Assembly: GCF_004364175.1 (NCBI RefSeq)
Contig: NZ_SNZW01000013.1
Location: 372,001 to 436,000, forward strand
DNA from: Maribacter caenipelagi
Lineage (GTDB): Bacteria > Bacteroidota > Bacteroidia > Flavobacteriales > Flavobacteriaceae
Length of the DNA: 64,000 bases
Direction: 5' to 3'
Part shown: piece by piece, positions 25,325 to 35,019 of the stretch
Numbering within the stretch: the first letter of the stretch is position 1
Layout: every line of letters begins with the position of its first letter
Program-made: the position numbers and the translations under genes
The notes under the pieces: generated by a model
Told to the model about the DNA's origin: nothing
The model's input: the letters and a program-made list of their open reading frames with translations, nothing else
Databases searched by the model: none

Positions 25325-25837
25325 ATGGATTTTAAAAGCTTAATTAGAGATGTGCCTAATTTTCCTAAAGATGGAGTCGTTTTCAAGGACATAACTTTGT
25401 TACTTCAAAACCCTAAAGCACTTAATGAAACGGCAAATGCATTGTATAATTTGTTAGATGGGCAGAAAATAGACAAAGTAGTTGGTATGGAAAGTAGAGG
25501 GTTCATATTCGGACCCATGCTAGCCAAAAAACTTAATGCTGGCTTTGTACCTGTTCGTAAACCTGGTAAGTTGCCATCTACTACCATAAGTGAAACATAT
25601 AATTTAGAATATGGTACAGATACTTTGGAGATTCATATTGATGCAATAGAGAAAGGCGATAAGGTGTTAATACATGATGATGTCTTAGCAACCGGTGGTA
25701 CGGCTAAAGCTGCATGTAAGTTAATAGAAAAATTAGGGGGAGAAATTGTACAATGTAATTTTCTTATAGAGCTTACATTTTTAAAGGGTAATTCTAAAAT
25801 AAGTAACTACTCGGTAAAATCTTTGATAAAATATTAG
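25325..25837 (+). CDS. apt: adenine phosphoribosyltransferase
   Basis: 170 residues, normal length. Salvages adenine to AMP with PRPP. DVPNFPKDGVVFKDITLLL at the N-terminus, GMESRGFIFG, the KPGKLP loop, and the PRPP motif VLIHDDVLATGGTAKAA. Its stop overlaps the stop of the small convergent gene on the other strand. Confidence 0.96.
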   Translation: MDFKSLIRDVPNFPKDGVVFKDITLLLQNPKALNETANALYNLLDGQKIDKVVGMESRGFIFGPMLAKKLNAGFVPVRKPGKLPSTTISETYNLEYGTDTLEIHIDAIEKGDKVLIHDDVLATGGTAKAACKLIEKLGGEIVQCNFLIELTFLKGNSKISNYSVKSLIKY

Positions 25838-25986
25838 TCCAGCGCTTTTGTGGTAATGAAATACCGCCAGCCGATAAGAGCCATTTGTAGCTTACTTGCT
25901 TTAGATAAATCTAACCGTTGTTTACTATAAGATGGTAAAAGAGCTTTGTTAAGCTTAGCTATTAGTTTGTAGAACTTATTTTTCAA
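25834..25986 (-). CDS. small conserved flavobacterial protein (50 residues)
   Basis: Translated by eye. TTG start at 25986 is the only start after an in-frame stop. It reads MKNKFYKLIAKLNKALL, then PSYSKQRLDLSKASKLQM and ALIGWRYFITTKALD. I recall this short Lys-rich protein ending TTxxLD from many Flavobacteriia, where it has been labelled SsrA-binding protein, a name this size does not support. Convergent with apt, overlapping by 3 bp. Confidence 0.65.
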   Translation of the reverse strand: MKNKFYKLIAKLNKALLPSYSKQRLDLSKASKLQMALIGWRYFITTKALD

Positions 25987-26566
25987 TTTGAAATTTTAAC
26001 AAAAATACATAAATAACATAACGATTGATCAAGTCGCTAAGTTTCTTTGATTAAAGTATTGAGAAATATCTAATGATATACTAAGGTTACTATTATACTT
26101 AAAATTAAAACAACAAGAAGTTTTATTAAAGCAATCATATATTAAAGTTTTAGTGGTTGATTATTTTGTGTGATTGTTTTTGAAAGATATAATGGTTGTT
26201 GTATTTCTACAAATGTAATTGGTTAAAACAATGTATTTGACTGCTAATATGTAAGTAAAATAACAAGTGGTATTTTTATTTGTAATTACTTATCTACAAT
26301 ATTGTGTTGATATATAAGTATTATAGTGTTTGTGGTTATAGTTAATAAGAAATGTAGAGGGTGTTTTGACGCTTTTGAAAAATTGTAGGCTTAATATTCA
26401 GTATAATTGACGAAAATGACATGTTTCATTCCTAAATAAAAAATATACCAGATGTTTTAGATGCATCTGAATGCATTAAAAGAGTGAAACGTTTTTAGTT
26501 TTTAGATGACATCAATTGTCATACGCCATCACATATCTTCTATTTATATTTGTTAAAATTCTTTTC
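25987..26566. other. AT-rich intergenic region
   Basis: 580 bp without a clear gene. It holds a possible 22-residue hydrophobic peptide on the minus strand (26070-26138, MIALIKLLVVLILSIIV), a degenerate operator-like site (26417-26428) and a 17-bp palindrome ATGACA-TCAAT-TGTCAT (26506-26522) before the antiporter. Confidence 0.4.
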
Positions 26567-27505
26567 ATGCAAGATTTCTTATTCATTGTTGGCGGGTTGG
26601 TGTTGCTTATTGCAGGTGGAAACTGGCTCTTGAAAGCTGCGGTAGATTTATCGTTGAAACTAAAAATTCCTAAAATCGTAATTGGAATGACGGTGGTATC
26701 TTTTGCTACATCGGCACCAGAGCTTATTGTAAGTATAAACGCCGCTTTAGACGGATTTCCAGATTTGGCTTTCGGTAACGTAGTAGGTTCTAATATTGCT
26801 AATCTAGGTTTGGTGCTTGCTATTACTATTTTGCTTAGTCCTATTGATGTTAGTAAAAGTTTCTATACTACAGATTGGCCTGTAATGATGTTGGCTTCTT
26901 TACTCTTTTTCTTCTTTATATATTTTGATGGTGTGCTTGTGCAATATGAAGGTATAATCATGGTAGTTTTTCTTTTTCTATTTTTAATATATCTGTTGCG
27001 TTTTCAAAAACCTGCTGTTATAGATGAAGAAGATGAACCAGATGTTATGATGCCTACTTACAAAACAGCCTTATTCTTAGGGCTAGGTGGAGGTGCACTT
27101 TGGGGAGGTTCTGAACTCTTGATTAGTGGAGCTGTTGGTATGGCGACTATATTTGGTGTTAGTGAGCGTGTAATCGCTATAACTATTGTTTCGGTGGGGA
27201 CAAGCATTCCAGAATTGGCAGCATCTATTATAGCAGTAATTAAAAAAGAAAAAGCAATCTCTTTAGGGAACTTGATTGGGTCAAATATTTTTAATCTTCT
27301 TGCGGTATTGGGAATTACATCTATAATTACACCAATATCGGTTATGGATGAAGGTCTTTTGACAAATGATATCTTCTGGATGTTGGGTATTTCTTTCCTT
27401 ATTCTTCCATTGGTTTTTATACCCAAAGGTTTACGGTTAGGGTGGAGAGATGGTTTGATATTGATAAGTGTTTATTTAGCATTTATATATGTGACTATTG
27501 GATAA
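26567..27505 (+). CDS. calcium/sodium antiporter (CaCA family)
   Basis: 312 residues from the ATG at 26567. A TTG at 26516 lies inside the palindrome and is rejected. Ten or so membrane helices in two inverted halves. The two alpha-repeat motifs are SFATSAPELIVSINAALDGFPDLAFGNVVGSNIANLGL and SVGTSIPELAASIIAVIKKEKAISLGNLIGSNIFNLLAV, both with the GNxxGSN and PE signatures. It exchanges Ca2+ for Na+ at the inner membrane. Confidence 0.94.
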   Translation: MQDFLFIVGGLVLLIAGGNWLLKAAVDLSLKLKIPKIVIGMTVVSFATSAPELIVSINAALDGFPDLAFGNVVGSNIANLGLVLAITILLSPIDVSKSFYTTDWPVMMLASLLFFFFIYFDGVLVQYEGIIMVVFLFLFLIYLLRFQKPAVIDEEDEPDVMMPTYKTALFLGLGGGALWGGSELLISGAVGMATIFGVSERVIAITIVSVGTSIPELAASIIAVIKKEKAISLGNLIGSNIFNLLAVLGITSIITPISVMDEGLLTNDIFWMLGISFLILPLVFIPKGLRLGWRDGLILISVYLAFIYVTIG

Positions 27506-27533
27506 GCCAATATGTTTAAAATAGTGTCAATAA

Positions 27534-27567
27534 AAAAACGCCCTGGAAAAAATCCAAGGCGTTTTTA
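27534..27567. terminator. bidirectional terminator
   Basis: AAAACGCC-CTGGA pairs with TCCA-AGGCGTTTT, with A/T tracts on both sides, between the convergent antiporter and glutamine synthetase genes. Confidence 0.8.
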
Positions 27568-27591
27568 GTATAATCAACAATTAATTTGGTA

Positions 27592-28614
27592 TTAGATTTT
27601 TGCAGTTTTAACTGTCTTGATAATTCTAGCTGCAATTTTGTAAGGATCACCGTTAGAAGCTGGTCTTCTATCTTCTAACCAACCTTTATATCCTTTTTCA
27701 ACAGCAATTAATGGAATACGAATCGATGCACCTCTATCTGAGATACCCCAAGAGAAATCATTAATTGAAGCAGTTTCATGTAAACCAGTTAAACGTTGGT
27801 CGTTAAACTCACCGTAAACAGCAATATGTTCTTTTACAAATGGTCTAAAAGACTCGCATATTGCAGCATAAACATCTTTGCTACCACTTGTTCTTAAAGC
27901 AGTGTTAGAGAAATTGGCATGCATACCTGATCCATTCCAATCCATGTCTTTACCTAATGGTTTTGGGTGGTAATCGATATAGTAACCATATTTTTCAGTT
28001 AATCTGTCAAGAAGATATCTTGCGATCCAGATTTCATCACCTGCTTTTTTGGCACCCTTTGCAAATAATTGAAATTCCCATTGTCCAGAAGCAACTTCTT
28101 GGTTGATTCCTTCAAAGTTTAATCCTGCATCGATACAAAGATCAGCATGCTCCTCAACTAAACCTCTACCATGAGTGTTTTTACCACCAACTGAGCAGTA
28201 GTACATACCTTGTGGTGCTGGATAACCACCAATAGGGAAACCTAATGGTAATTGTGTTTTAGTATCCATAATGAAATATTCTTGTTCGAAACCGAACCAG
28301 AAATCTTCATCTTCATCATCAATAGTAGATCTACCGTTAGAGACGTGAGGTGTTCCGTCGGCATTCATTACTTCCGTCATTACTAAATAACCGTTAGTTC
28401 TAGCAGGGTCAGGGTATATTGCTACGGGTACTAACAAACAATCAGAAGATCCGCCTTCAGCTTGTCTAGTAGAAGATCCATCAAAAGACCAATTGCCTAA
28501 TTCTTCAAGAGTTCCTTTAAAATCTTCATGCTCTTCAACCTTTGTCTTGCTTCGCATGTTTTGAGTTGGAAAGTATCCATCTAACCAGATGTATTCTAAT
28601 TTAATTTTGGCCAT
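27592..28614 (-). CDS. glutamine synthetase, short (type II-like) form
   Basis: 340 residues. Makes glutamine from glutamate, ammonia and ATP. Beta-grasp start AKIKLEYIWLDGYFPTQNMRSKTK, then NWSFDGSSTRQA, EQEYFI, GKNTHGRGLVEEHADLCIDAG, WNGSGMHANFS, and the ATP loop NDQRLTGLHETAS. Length and motifs fit the eukaryote-like GSII group. It is divergent from the GSIII gene, so two unrelated glutamine synthetases share one 186-bp control region. Confidence 0.93.
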   Translation of the reverse strand: MAKIKLEYIWLDGYFPTQNMRSKTKVEEHEDFKGTLEELGNWSFDGSSTRQAEGGSSDCLLVPVAIYPDPARTNGYLVMTEVMNADGTPHVSNGRSTIDDEDEDFWFGFEQEYFIMDTKTQLPLGFPIGGYPAPQGMYYCSVGGKNTHGRGLVEEHADLCIDAGLNFEGINQEVASGQWEFQLFAKGAKKAGDEIWIARYLLDRLTEKYGYYIDYHPKPLGKDMDWNGSGMHANFSNTALRTSGSKDVYAAICESFRPFVKEHIAVYGEFNDQRLTGLHETASINDFSWGISDRGASIRIPLIAVEKGYKGWLEDRRPASNGDPYKIAARIIKTVKTAKI

Positions 28615-28646
28615 AATATGTTCGTTATTTTTTAATAAAAGACAAA

Positions 28647-28777
28647 CAAAAATATGTTTTTTATCAATCTATATGAATTTTTGAGGGTGTTAATGTGTAA
28701 AAATTAAATTTATTGTTATCTACCCCTGTTTTTTATCGGGTATTTTGTCATATTTATATTTATAGAACGTAATTTTG
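28647..28777. promoter_or_regulatory. divergent glutamine synthetase promoters
   Basis: Minus-strand -7 TATTTTTG (28654-28647) for the short synthetase. Plus-strand -7 TAATTTTG (28770-28777) for glnN. Between them lie AGGGTGTTAATG (28684-28695) and the imperfect inverted repeat TACCC-N12-GGGTA (28721-28742). Both resemble the PII-locus palindromes at 52361 and 52412. Confidence 0.5.
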
Positions 28778-28800
28778 TCAAATTAACAATGTAATTACAT

Positions 28801-30987
28801 ATGAAGTCATCACGATTTACTGCCATAGCCGAAAGTCAGAAGAGAAATAGTATTGCCATAGAGGAGAAAGGAAGACGTTCTGATTTATTCGGTGTCAATG
28901 TATTTAATGAAAAGAAGATGTTGCAATACCTAACTAAAGATGCCCTAGAAAGTTTAAAGGGTGCTATGGTTTCAGGGTCTAAGATCGATCGCAAAATTGC
29001 GGATCAAGTTGCTGAAGCAATAAAAGGTTGGGCAATTACCATGGGTGCTACTCATTATACGCACTGGTTTCAACCCTTAACAGGTTCAACGGCAGAAAAA
29101 CATGATGCTTTCTTTGATCTTTTGCCAGATGGTACGGCATTAGAAAAATTTGGTGGCGGACAATTAGTTCAACAGGAACCAGATGCTTCGAGTTTTCCGA
29201 GTGGCGGAATTAGAAATACGTTCGAAGCAAGGGGGTATACTGCATGGGATCCTTCTTCACCAGCTTTTATTTATGGTACCACATTATGTATACCTACAAT
29301 ATTTGTTTCATATACAGGTGAAGCTTTAGATAACAAAGCTCCATTATTAAGAGCCTTAGGTGCAGTTGATGAGGCGGCTACAGCTGTTGCTAAATATTTC
29401 GATAAAACCGTTACTAAGGTAAATGCTACTTTAGGGTGGGAGCAAGAATATTTTTTAATTGATAAAGCACTTGCGCATTCTAGACCAGATATTATGATGA
29501 CGGGTCGTACTTTGGTGGGTGAAACTCCGGCTAAAGGGCAACAACTAGATGATCATTATTTCGGAGTGATACCTAGTCGTGTGTTGAGTTTTATGAGCGA
29601 TTTAGAAAAGGAATGTACCAAATTAGGTATTCCTGTTAAAACAAGACATAATGAAGTTGCGCCAAATCAGTTCGAATTAGCTCCTGTTTTTGAAGAGGCG
29701 AATCTTGCCATTGATCATAATTTGTTATTGATGGATGTGATGGATAAGATTGCAGACAAGCATCATCTTAAAGTACTTTTTCATGAAAAACCATTTGCAG
29801 GTATCAATGGGTCGGGTAAGCATAACAACTGGTCTCTACAGACCAATACCGGGGTAAATCTTCTTAGTCCCGGTTCTACACCAATGAAGAACTTACAGTT
29901 TTTGACCTTTTTTATTAACACCATTAAAGCGGTAGATGCTTATGAAGAACTTTTGCGTTCTTCAATAGCTTCGGCAAGTAATGATCATAGGCTGGGGGCA
30001 AACGAAGCTCCACCAGCAATATTTTCAATTTTTGTAGGTACTCAATTAAGTAATGTTTTAGATGAGCTTGAAGGGGTATCCAAAGGAAAATTGTCTCCAG
30101 AGGAAAAAACAGAGCTTAAGCTGAACGTAGTAGGTAAAATTCCAGAAATATTGATGGATAATACCGATCGAAACAGAACTTCACCTTTTGCATTTACAGG
30201 TAATAAATTTGAAATGCGTGGCGTTGGTTCCAAGACCAATTGTGCCAAGCCAATGACCATTTTAAATACCATTGTTGCAAAGCAATTAAAAGATTTTAAG
30301 AAAGAGGTAGATGCACTGGTAGACAAGAAGAACCTTAAAAAAGACGAAGCTGTTTTTAATGTACTTCGTGAATATATAAAAACATCCAAACGAATTCGTT
30401 TTGACGGTGATGGCTATAGTGTTGAATGGGAAAACGAAGCTAAACGAAGAAAATTAAGTAACAATAAAAATACACCAGAAGCTCTAGAGGTATTGACATC
30501 AAAAGATAGTATTGCACTTTTTGAGTCGATGAACGTAATGAGCGAGGTTGAGATTAGTGCTCGTCAAGAAGTAGATTTAGAGAATTATATTATGCACCTG
30601 CAGATAGAGGGTAGAGTGTATAATGAACTGGTATATGGTTATATCATGCCGGCAGCATTAAAATATCAAAACGAGTTGATTAAGAACGTATCCGGATTAA
30701 AAGAAATTTATGGGGCTGCGCATAAAAAATTCTCTGAAGGTCAGTTGACAATGATCGAAGAAATTGCAGAGCATGTAGTAGGTATCAAAAAAATGGTAGA
30801 TGCTATGGCAGATGCTCGTAAAAAGGCAAATTCTTTAAAAGATACGAAGAAGAAAGCCGAAGCCTATTGCCATAATGTAAAACCATATTTTGTTGAGATT
30901 AGAATGCATAGTGATAAACTAGAAAAACTGATGGACAACAATTTATGGCCGTTAACAAAGTATAGAGAATTATTATTTATTCAGTAA
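28801..30987 (+). CDS. glnN: glutamine synthetase type III
   Basis: 728 residues, the normal size for GSIII, which is about twice that of other glutamine synthetases and typical of Bacteroidota. N-terminal FGVNVFNEKKM, catalytic region THYTHWFQPLTGSTAEKHDAF, EQEYFLID, TRHNEVAPNQFE, HEKPFAGINGSGKHNNWS and the NRTSPFAFTGNKFEMR stretch. The C-terminus is helical. Confidence 0.96.
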   Translation: MKSSRFTAIAESQKRNSIAIEEKGRRSDLFGVNVFNEKKMLQYLTKDALESLKGAMVSGSKIDRKIADQVAEAIKGWAITMGATHYTHWFQPLTGSTAEKHDAFFDLLPDGTALEKFGGGQLVQQEPDASSFPSGGIRNTFEARGYTAWDPSSPAFIYGTTLCIPTIFVSYTGEALDNKAPLLRALGAVDEAATAVAKYFDKTVTKVNATLGWEQEYFLIDKALAHSRPDIMMTGRTLVGETPAKGQQLDDHYFGVIPSRVLSFMSDLEKECTKLGIPVKTRHNEVAPNQFELAPVFEEANLAIDHNLLLMDVMDKIADKHHLKVLFHEKPFAGINGSGKHNNWSLQTNTGVNLLSPGSTPMKNLQFLTFFINTIKAVDAYEELLRSSIASASNDHRLGANEAPPAIFSIFVGTQLSNVLDELEGVSKGKLSPEEKTELKLNVVGKIPEILMDNTDRNRTSPFAFTGNKFEMRGVGSKTNCAKPMTILNTIVAKQLKDFKKEVDALVDKKNLKKDEAVFNVLREYIKTSKRIRFDGDGYSVEWENEAKRRKLSNNKNTPEALEVLTSKDSIALFESMNVMSEVEISARQEVDLENYIMHLQIEGRVYNELVYGYIMPAALKYQNELIKNVSGLKEIYGAAHKKFSEGQLTMIEEIAEHVVGIKKMVDAMADARKKANSLKDTKKKAEAYCHNVKPYFVEIRMHSDKLEKLMDNNLWPLTKYRELLFIQ

Positions 30988-31012
30988 GTCAAATTCGTAA
31001 TTGAAAAAATTG

Positions 31013-31069
31013 AGGGAATATTAAGCTGAACAGCAGTGGCAGTTTTAATGATTCCCTTATTTTTGCCAC
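31013..31069 (+). terminator. glnN terminator overlapping the purM promoter
   Basis: AGGGAAT (31013-31019) pairs with ATTCCCT (31051-31057), with further TTAA pairing inside. The T-rich tail includes TATTTTTG (31059-31066), a good -7 element about 14 bp before the purM ATG. Confidence 0.55.
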
Positions 31070-31080
31070 AAATCTAAATT

Positions 31081-32259
31081 ATGTCCACATCAAGCAGTGA
31101 AAGATATCAGCAACGTGGCGTGTCTGCCTCAAAGGAAGATGTACACAATGCGATAAAAAATATTGACAAAGGTCTTTTTCCAAAGGCATTTTGTAAAATA
31201 GTTCCTGATTATTTAACGGGAGATCAAGATTATTGCTTGGTAATGCATGCAGATGGTGCGGGTACTAAATCTTCTTTGGCATATATGTATTGGAAGGAAA
31301 CCGGAGATATCTCTGTGTGGAAAGGTATTGCGCAAGATGCATTGATCATGAATATAGATGATTTGATCTGTGTTGGGGCTACCGATAATATTATGCTTTC
31401 TTCTACTATAGGTAGAAATAAAAATAAGATTCCGGGCGAAGTACTCTCGGCAATTATTAATGGTACCGAAGAATTGATCAATGATTTAGGTGAATTTGGA
31501 ATTACCATTCACTCTACTGGTGGTGAAACGGCAGATGTAGGTGATTTGGTGAGAACCATCATTGTAGATTCTACTGTTACTGCCAGATTAAAAAGAACTG
31601 ACGTAATTGACAACGCCAATATAAAAGCCGGTGATGTTATTGTTGGTCTTGAATCATTTGGTCAAGCCAATTATGAGAAGGAGTATAATGGAGGAATGGG
31701 TAGTAACGGACTTACATCTGCTCGCCATGATGTTTTTTCAAATTATTTAGCGGAGAAATTTCCAGAAAGTTTTGATGCAGAAGTGCCTAAAGATCTTGTT
31801 TATTCCGGTACTATAAAGTTGACAGATGCTGTAGAGAATTCTCCTATCGATGCAGGTAAATTGGTGTTATCACCAACGAGAACTTATGCACCCATCGTCA
31901 AAAAAATACTTTCCAAATATAGTTCAGAAGAAATCCACGGAATGATTCATTGTAGTGGTGGGGCACAGACCAAAATTCTTCATTTTATAGATGAATTGCA
32001 TGTGGTAAAAGATAATTTATTTGATGTGCCGCCACTTTTTCAATTGATTCAAGAACAGTCAGGTACAGATTGGAAAGAGATGTATAAAGTGTTTAATTGT
32101 GGTCATAGGTTAGAGTTTTATCTTCCTGAAAATGTGGCAAATGATATCATTGAAATTTCTAAAAGTTTTGGTGTAAATGCTCAGATTATCGGTAGAGTAG
32201 AGGCTTCTGATTCAAAAAAACTAACAATTTCAAGTAAGTATGGCACCTTTATGTATTAA
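31081..32259 (+). CDS. purM: phosphoribosylformylglycinamidine cyclo-ligase (AIR synthase)
   Basis: 392 residues, a little longer than the usual 340-350, as in other Bacteroidota. Purine synthesis: closes FGAM to AIR with ATP. MHADGAGTKSSLAYMY, DDLICVGATDNIMLSSTIGRNK, GGETADVGD, GLESFGQANYEKEYNGGMGSNGLTSARH, and IHCSGGAQTKIL are the AIR synthase motifs. Confidence 0.92.
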   Translation: MSTSSSERYQQRGVSASKEDVHNAIKNIDKGLFPKAFCKIVPDYLTGDQDYCLVMHADGAGTKSSLAYMYWKETGDISVWKGIAQDALIMNIDDLICVGATDNIMLSSTIGRNKNKIPGEVLSAIINGTEELINDLGEFGITIHSTGGETADVGDLVRTIIVDSTVTARLKRTDVIDNANIKAGDVIVGLESFGQANYEKEYNGGMGSNGLTSARHDVFSNYLAEKFPESFDAEVPKDLVYSGTIKLTDAVENSPIDAGKLVLSPTRTYAPIVKKILSKYSSEEIHGMIHCSGGAQTKILHFIDELHVVKDNLFDVPPLFQLIQEQSGTDWKEMYKVFNCGHRLEFYLPENVANDIIEISKSFGVNAQIIGRVEASDSKKLTISSKYGTFMY

Positions 32260-32311
32260 TACATACGATTAGGGTAAATAAATCGTTCTTTTTGTATAAA
32301 CCTATCTTGCT

Positions 32312-32755
32312 ATGGAAAGAAAAGAATTTTTACGAACGCTAGGTGCGGGTGCTGCCTTTGCAATTACTTTTCCCTGTCTAGGGAGCTGCTCAAAAGATAG
32401 TGCTGTGGAAGGAGATATTGTAACTCCGCCAACAGATGTGGATTTTACAATCGACTTAGAGTCTTCTGAAGCGGCAAAGCTGGCAAATAATGGAGGTTTC
32501 ATTCTAAAAAACTTAGTTGTTGTCGTTAAGAACCTAGAAGGCGAATTTGTAGCTGCTACTCAAATTTGTAGTCACGAACAATATGATCAGGTACGATTTG
32601 TAAATCAAGACGGTGGTATTTTCTATTGCGATGTACACGGGTCTAAATTTTCACAAACAGGTACGCCTTTAAATGAAATTCCGAATAGCACTTCCAAGGC
32701 ATTAAAAATATATAATACTAGCCTAGAGGGTTCTATATTGCGTGTTTTTGAATAA
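32312..32755 (+). CDS. Rieske-type [2Fe-2S] lipoprotein
   Basis: 147 residues. The leader MERKEFLRTLGAGAAFAITFP with LGSC lipobox looks like a Tat-like lipoprotein signal. The cluster ligands are CSH (in TQICSHEQ) and CDVH (in FYCDVHGSKFS), the normal Cys-X-His and Cys-X2-His pairs. An exported electron carrier or redox subunit. The next gene, an ApbE homologue, also acts outside the cytoplasm on redox proteins. Confidence 0.9.
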   Translation: MERKEFLRTLGAGAAFAITFPCLGSCSKDSAVEGDIVTPPTDVDFTIDLESSEAAKLANNGGFILKNLVVVVKNLEGEFVAATQICSHEQYDQVRFVNQDGGIFYCDVHGSKFSQTGTPLNEIPNSTSKALKIYNTSLEGSILRVFE

Positions 32756-32844
32756 TTATCACGCTACAAATCAATAAACCATAACTACACCAACCTAAAC
32801 TTATTATTCTTTATGTTTATATGTATCCCCAATTAGAGAAGTAA

Positions 32845-33831
32845 GTGAAAAATATTTATGCCTTAATACTCTGTCTAATGACCTGCTTTGCGTACGGTCA
32901 AGAGAAAAAGTATGTTACGGTCAAGAAATCGTACGAGGTAATGGGCGGTGAATTTGATATTACCGTAATTTCTGAAGATGAAGAACTAGGGTATATTTAT
33001 ATACAAGAGGCATTGGCAGAGGTACAAAGAATAGAGAAGCTTATTTCTTCTTGGGATGAGGACTCTGAAACAAGTTTAGTGAATAAAAATGCAGGAATTA
33101 AACCTGTACCTGTCAGCTGGGAGCTGTATAAACTAATTGAACGATCCATTCTTTTATCTGAAATAACCAATGGTGCTTTTGATATTACGTTTACAGCATT
33201 AAATGATATTTGGAAACTCGATGGTACCATGGATGCCATGCCATCATCAAATGAGATGAAAGAGGTAAGCGGTAAAGTCGGTTATAAAAACATCGTACTT
33301 AATAGTAAAGAACAAACCGTCTATCTTAATAAAAAAGGAATGCGAATTTCCTTTGGTGGTATTGGTAAAGGTTTTGCGGCTGATAAGGCAAAGGCTTTGT
33401 TGGTCTCTAATGACGTTAAAGCTGGTATCATTAATATAGATGGCGATATTACAACTTGGGGTACAAAGGTGACAGGCGACAAGTGGCTTATAGGGGTAGT
33501 GAATCCTGATCAAAAGGGAGGTATATCTTCATGGATTCCTATTTTAGAGTCTTCTGTGGCAACCACTGGTGGCGATGGTAATTTTATAATGTCTGGCAAT
33601 AAAAAATATACACATATTATAGATCCTAGAACGGGGTATCCTGCTACTGGTATTAATAGTGTGTCGGTTTTTGCCAAAAGTGCCGAAACATCAGATGCAT
33701 TGGCTACTTCGATATTTGTAATGGGTATCGATGCAGGGCTTGCTCTTATTAATCAATTAGGCGATACAGAGGTGATTATAGTTGATAGCGCCAATAAAAT
33801 GCATAAAAGCAATGGTATCTTACTTAATTAG
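32845..33831 (+). CDS. apbE: FAD:protein FMN transferase (ApbE-like)
   Basis: 328 residues from the GTG at 32845. Signal peptide MKNIYALILCLMTCFAYG. Attaches FMN to Thr of target proteins such as Rnf or Nqr subunits, using FAD and Mg2+. Family parts: RIEKLISSWDEDSETSLVN, RISFGGIGKGFAADKAKALL, GIINIDGDITTWG, VATTGGDGNF, HIIDPRTGYPA, and SDALATSIFVMG. Confidence 0.92.
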   Translation: MKNIYALILCLMTCFAYGQEKKYVTVKKSYEVMGGEFDITVISEDEELGYIYIQEALAEVQRIEKLISSWDEDSETSLVNKNAGIKPVPVSWELYKLIERSILLSEITNGAFDITFTALNDIWKLDGTMDAMPSSNEMKEVSGKVGYKNIVLNSKEQTVYLNKKGMRISFGGIGKGFAADKAKALLVSNDVKAGIINIDGDITTWGTKVTGDKWLIGVVNPDQKGGISSWIPILESSVATTGGDGNFIMSGNKKYTHIIDPRTGYPATGINSVSVFAKSAETSDALATSIFVMGIDAGLALINQLGDTEVIIVDSANKMHKSNGILLN

Positions 33832-33939
33832 ATTTCATTTTTAAAAATTCACTTTATCTTTTTTTAATTCTTACCGTTATAATCCCTTTAGTGTGTCTGT
33901 AATTTTATTGTAAATTTGCCGTACAAGTGAAGTAAGCAT

Positions 33940-35016
33940 ATGATAGACAAGTTAAACATCGTAAAACAACGTTTTGATGAGGTTTCAGACCTTATAATTC
34001 AGCCAGATATTATTTCTGACCAAGAGAAATATGTAAAGCTCACAAAAGAATATAAAGATCTTAAAGATTTAATGGATAAGCGAGAAGAATATCTTGAGCT
34101 TACCAATAATATTGCCGAAGCTGAAGAAATCATTGCTGACGGAAGCGATGCAGAAATGCTTGAAATGGCAAAAATGCAAATGGAAGAGGCTAAAGGCGGA
34201 TTGCCGAAGCTTGAAGAGGATATTAAGCTAATGTTGATTCCTAAAGATCCAGAAGATGCAAAAGATGTAGTAGTGGAAATCAGAGCTGGAACTGGTGGTG
34301 ACGAAGCTAGTATTTTTGCAGGAGATCTTTTTAGAATGTATACTAAGTATTGTGAGTCTAAAGGATGGAAAACTAACGTAATCGACCTTAGCGAGGGTAC
34401 TAGTGGAGGTTATAAAGAAATTCAGTTCGAAGTTTCTGGTGCAAACGTTTACGGTACTTTGAAATTTGAAGCTGGTGTGCACCGTGTACAACGTGTACCT
34501 CAGACAGAAACGCAAGGTAGGGTTCATACCAGTGCAGCTACCGTTATGGTTTTGCCAGAAGCTGAAGATTTTGATGTGCAGATAGACCCTAAAGATGTAA
34601 GAATAGATTTTTTCTGCTCTTCTGGTCCTGGTGGTCAATCGGTAAACACAACATATTCTGCTGTACGTTTAACGCACATACCAACCGGATTGATAGCACA
34701 ATGTCAAGATCAAAAATCGCAACATAAAAATAAGGACAAGGCTTTTAGAGTACTTCGTTCAAGGTTATACGATTTAGAATTGGCAAAGAAGCAAGAAGAA
34801 GATGCTGCTAAGCGAAATTCTCAAGTAAGTAGCGGTGACCGTTCTGCAAAGATTAGAACCTACAACTACCCACAGGGTAGAGTTACCGACCACCGAATAG
34901 GTCTTACCTTATATGATTTGTCTAATATTATAGATGGTGACATTCAAAAGATAATAGACGAATTGAGTTTTGTAGAGAACACCGAGAAATTGAGGGAAGC
35001 CTCTGAGATATTTTAA
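33940..35016 (+). CDS. prfA: peptide chain release factor 1
   Basis: 358 residues, normal length. Ends translation at UAA and UAG. The GGQ motif (SGPGGQSVN) is at about 231-233. The codon-reading loop is [17 protein letters not shown], near residue 190. It is followed by pyrF after 3 bp, so the two are one operon. Confidence 0.96.
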   Translation: MIDKLNIVKQRFDEVSDLIIQPDIISDQEKYVKLTKEYKDLKDLMDKREEYLELTNNIAEAEEIIADGSDAEMLEMAKMQMEEAKGGLPKLEEDIKLMLIPKDPEDAKDVVVEIRAGTGGDEASIFAGDLFRMYTKYCESKGWKTNVIDLSEGTSGGYKEIQFEVSGANVYGTLKFEAGVHRVQRVPQTETQGRVHTSAATVMVLPEAEDFDVQIDPKDVRIDFFCSSGPGGQSVNTTYSAVRLTHIPTGLIAQCQDQKSQHKNKDKAFRVLRSRLYDLELAKKQEEDAAKRNSQVSSGDRSAKIRTYNYPQGRVTDHRIGLTLYDLSNIIDGDIQKIIDELSFVENTEKLREASEIF

Positions 35017-35019
35017 TTT

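Noticed and set aside
25155-25343. 62-residue plus-strand frame with CNLLSRNQVRYSVAPRG
   Set aside because: It is the antisense of tRNA-Arg and its terminator, a well-known artefact.
34228-34638. 136-residue minus-strand frame inside prfA
   Set aside because: Antisense shadow of a clearly conserved release factor gene.
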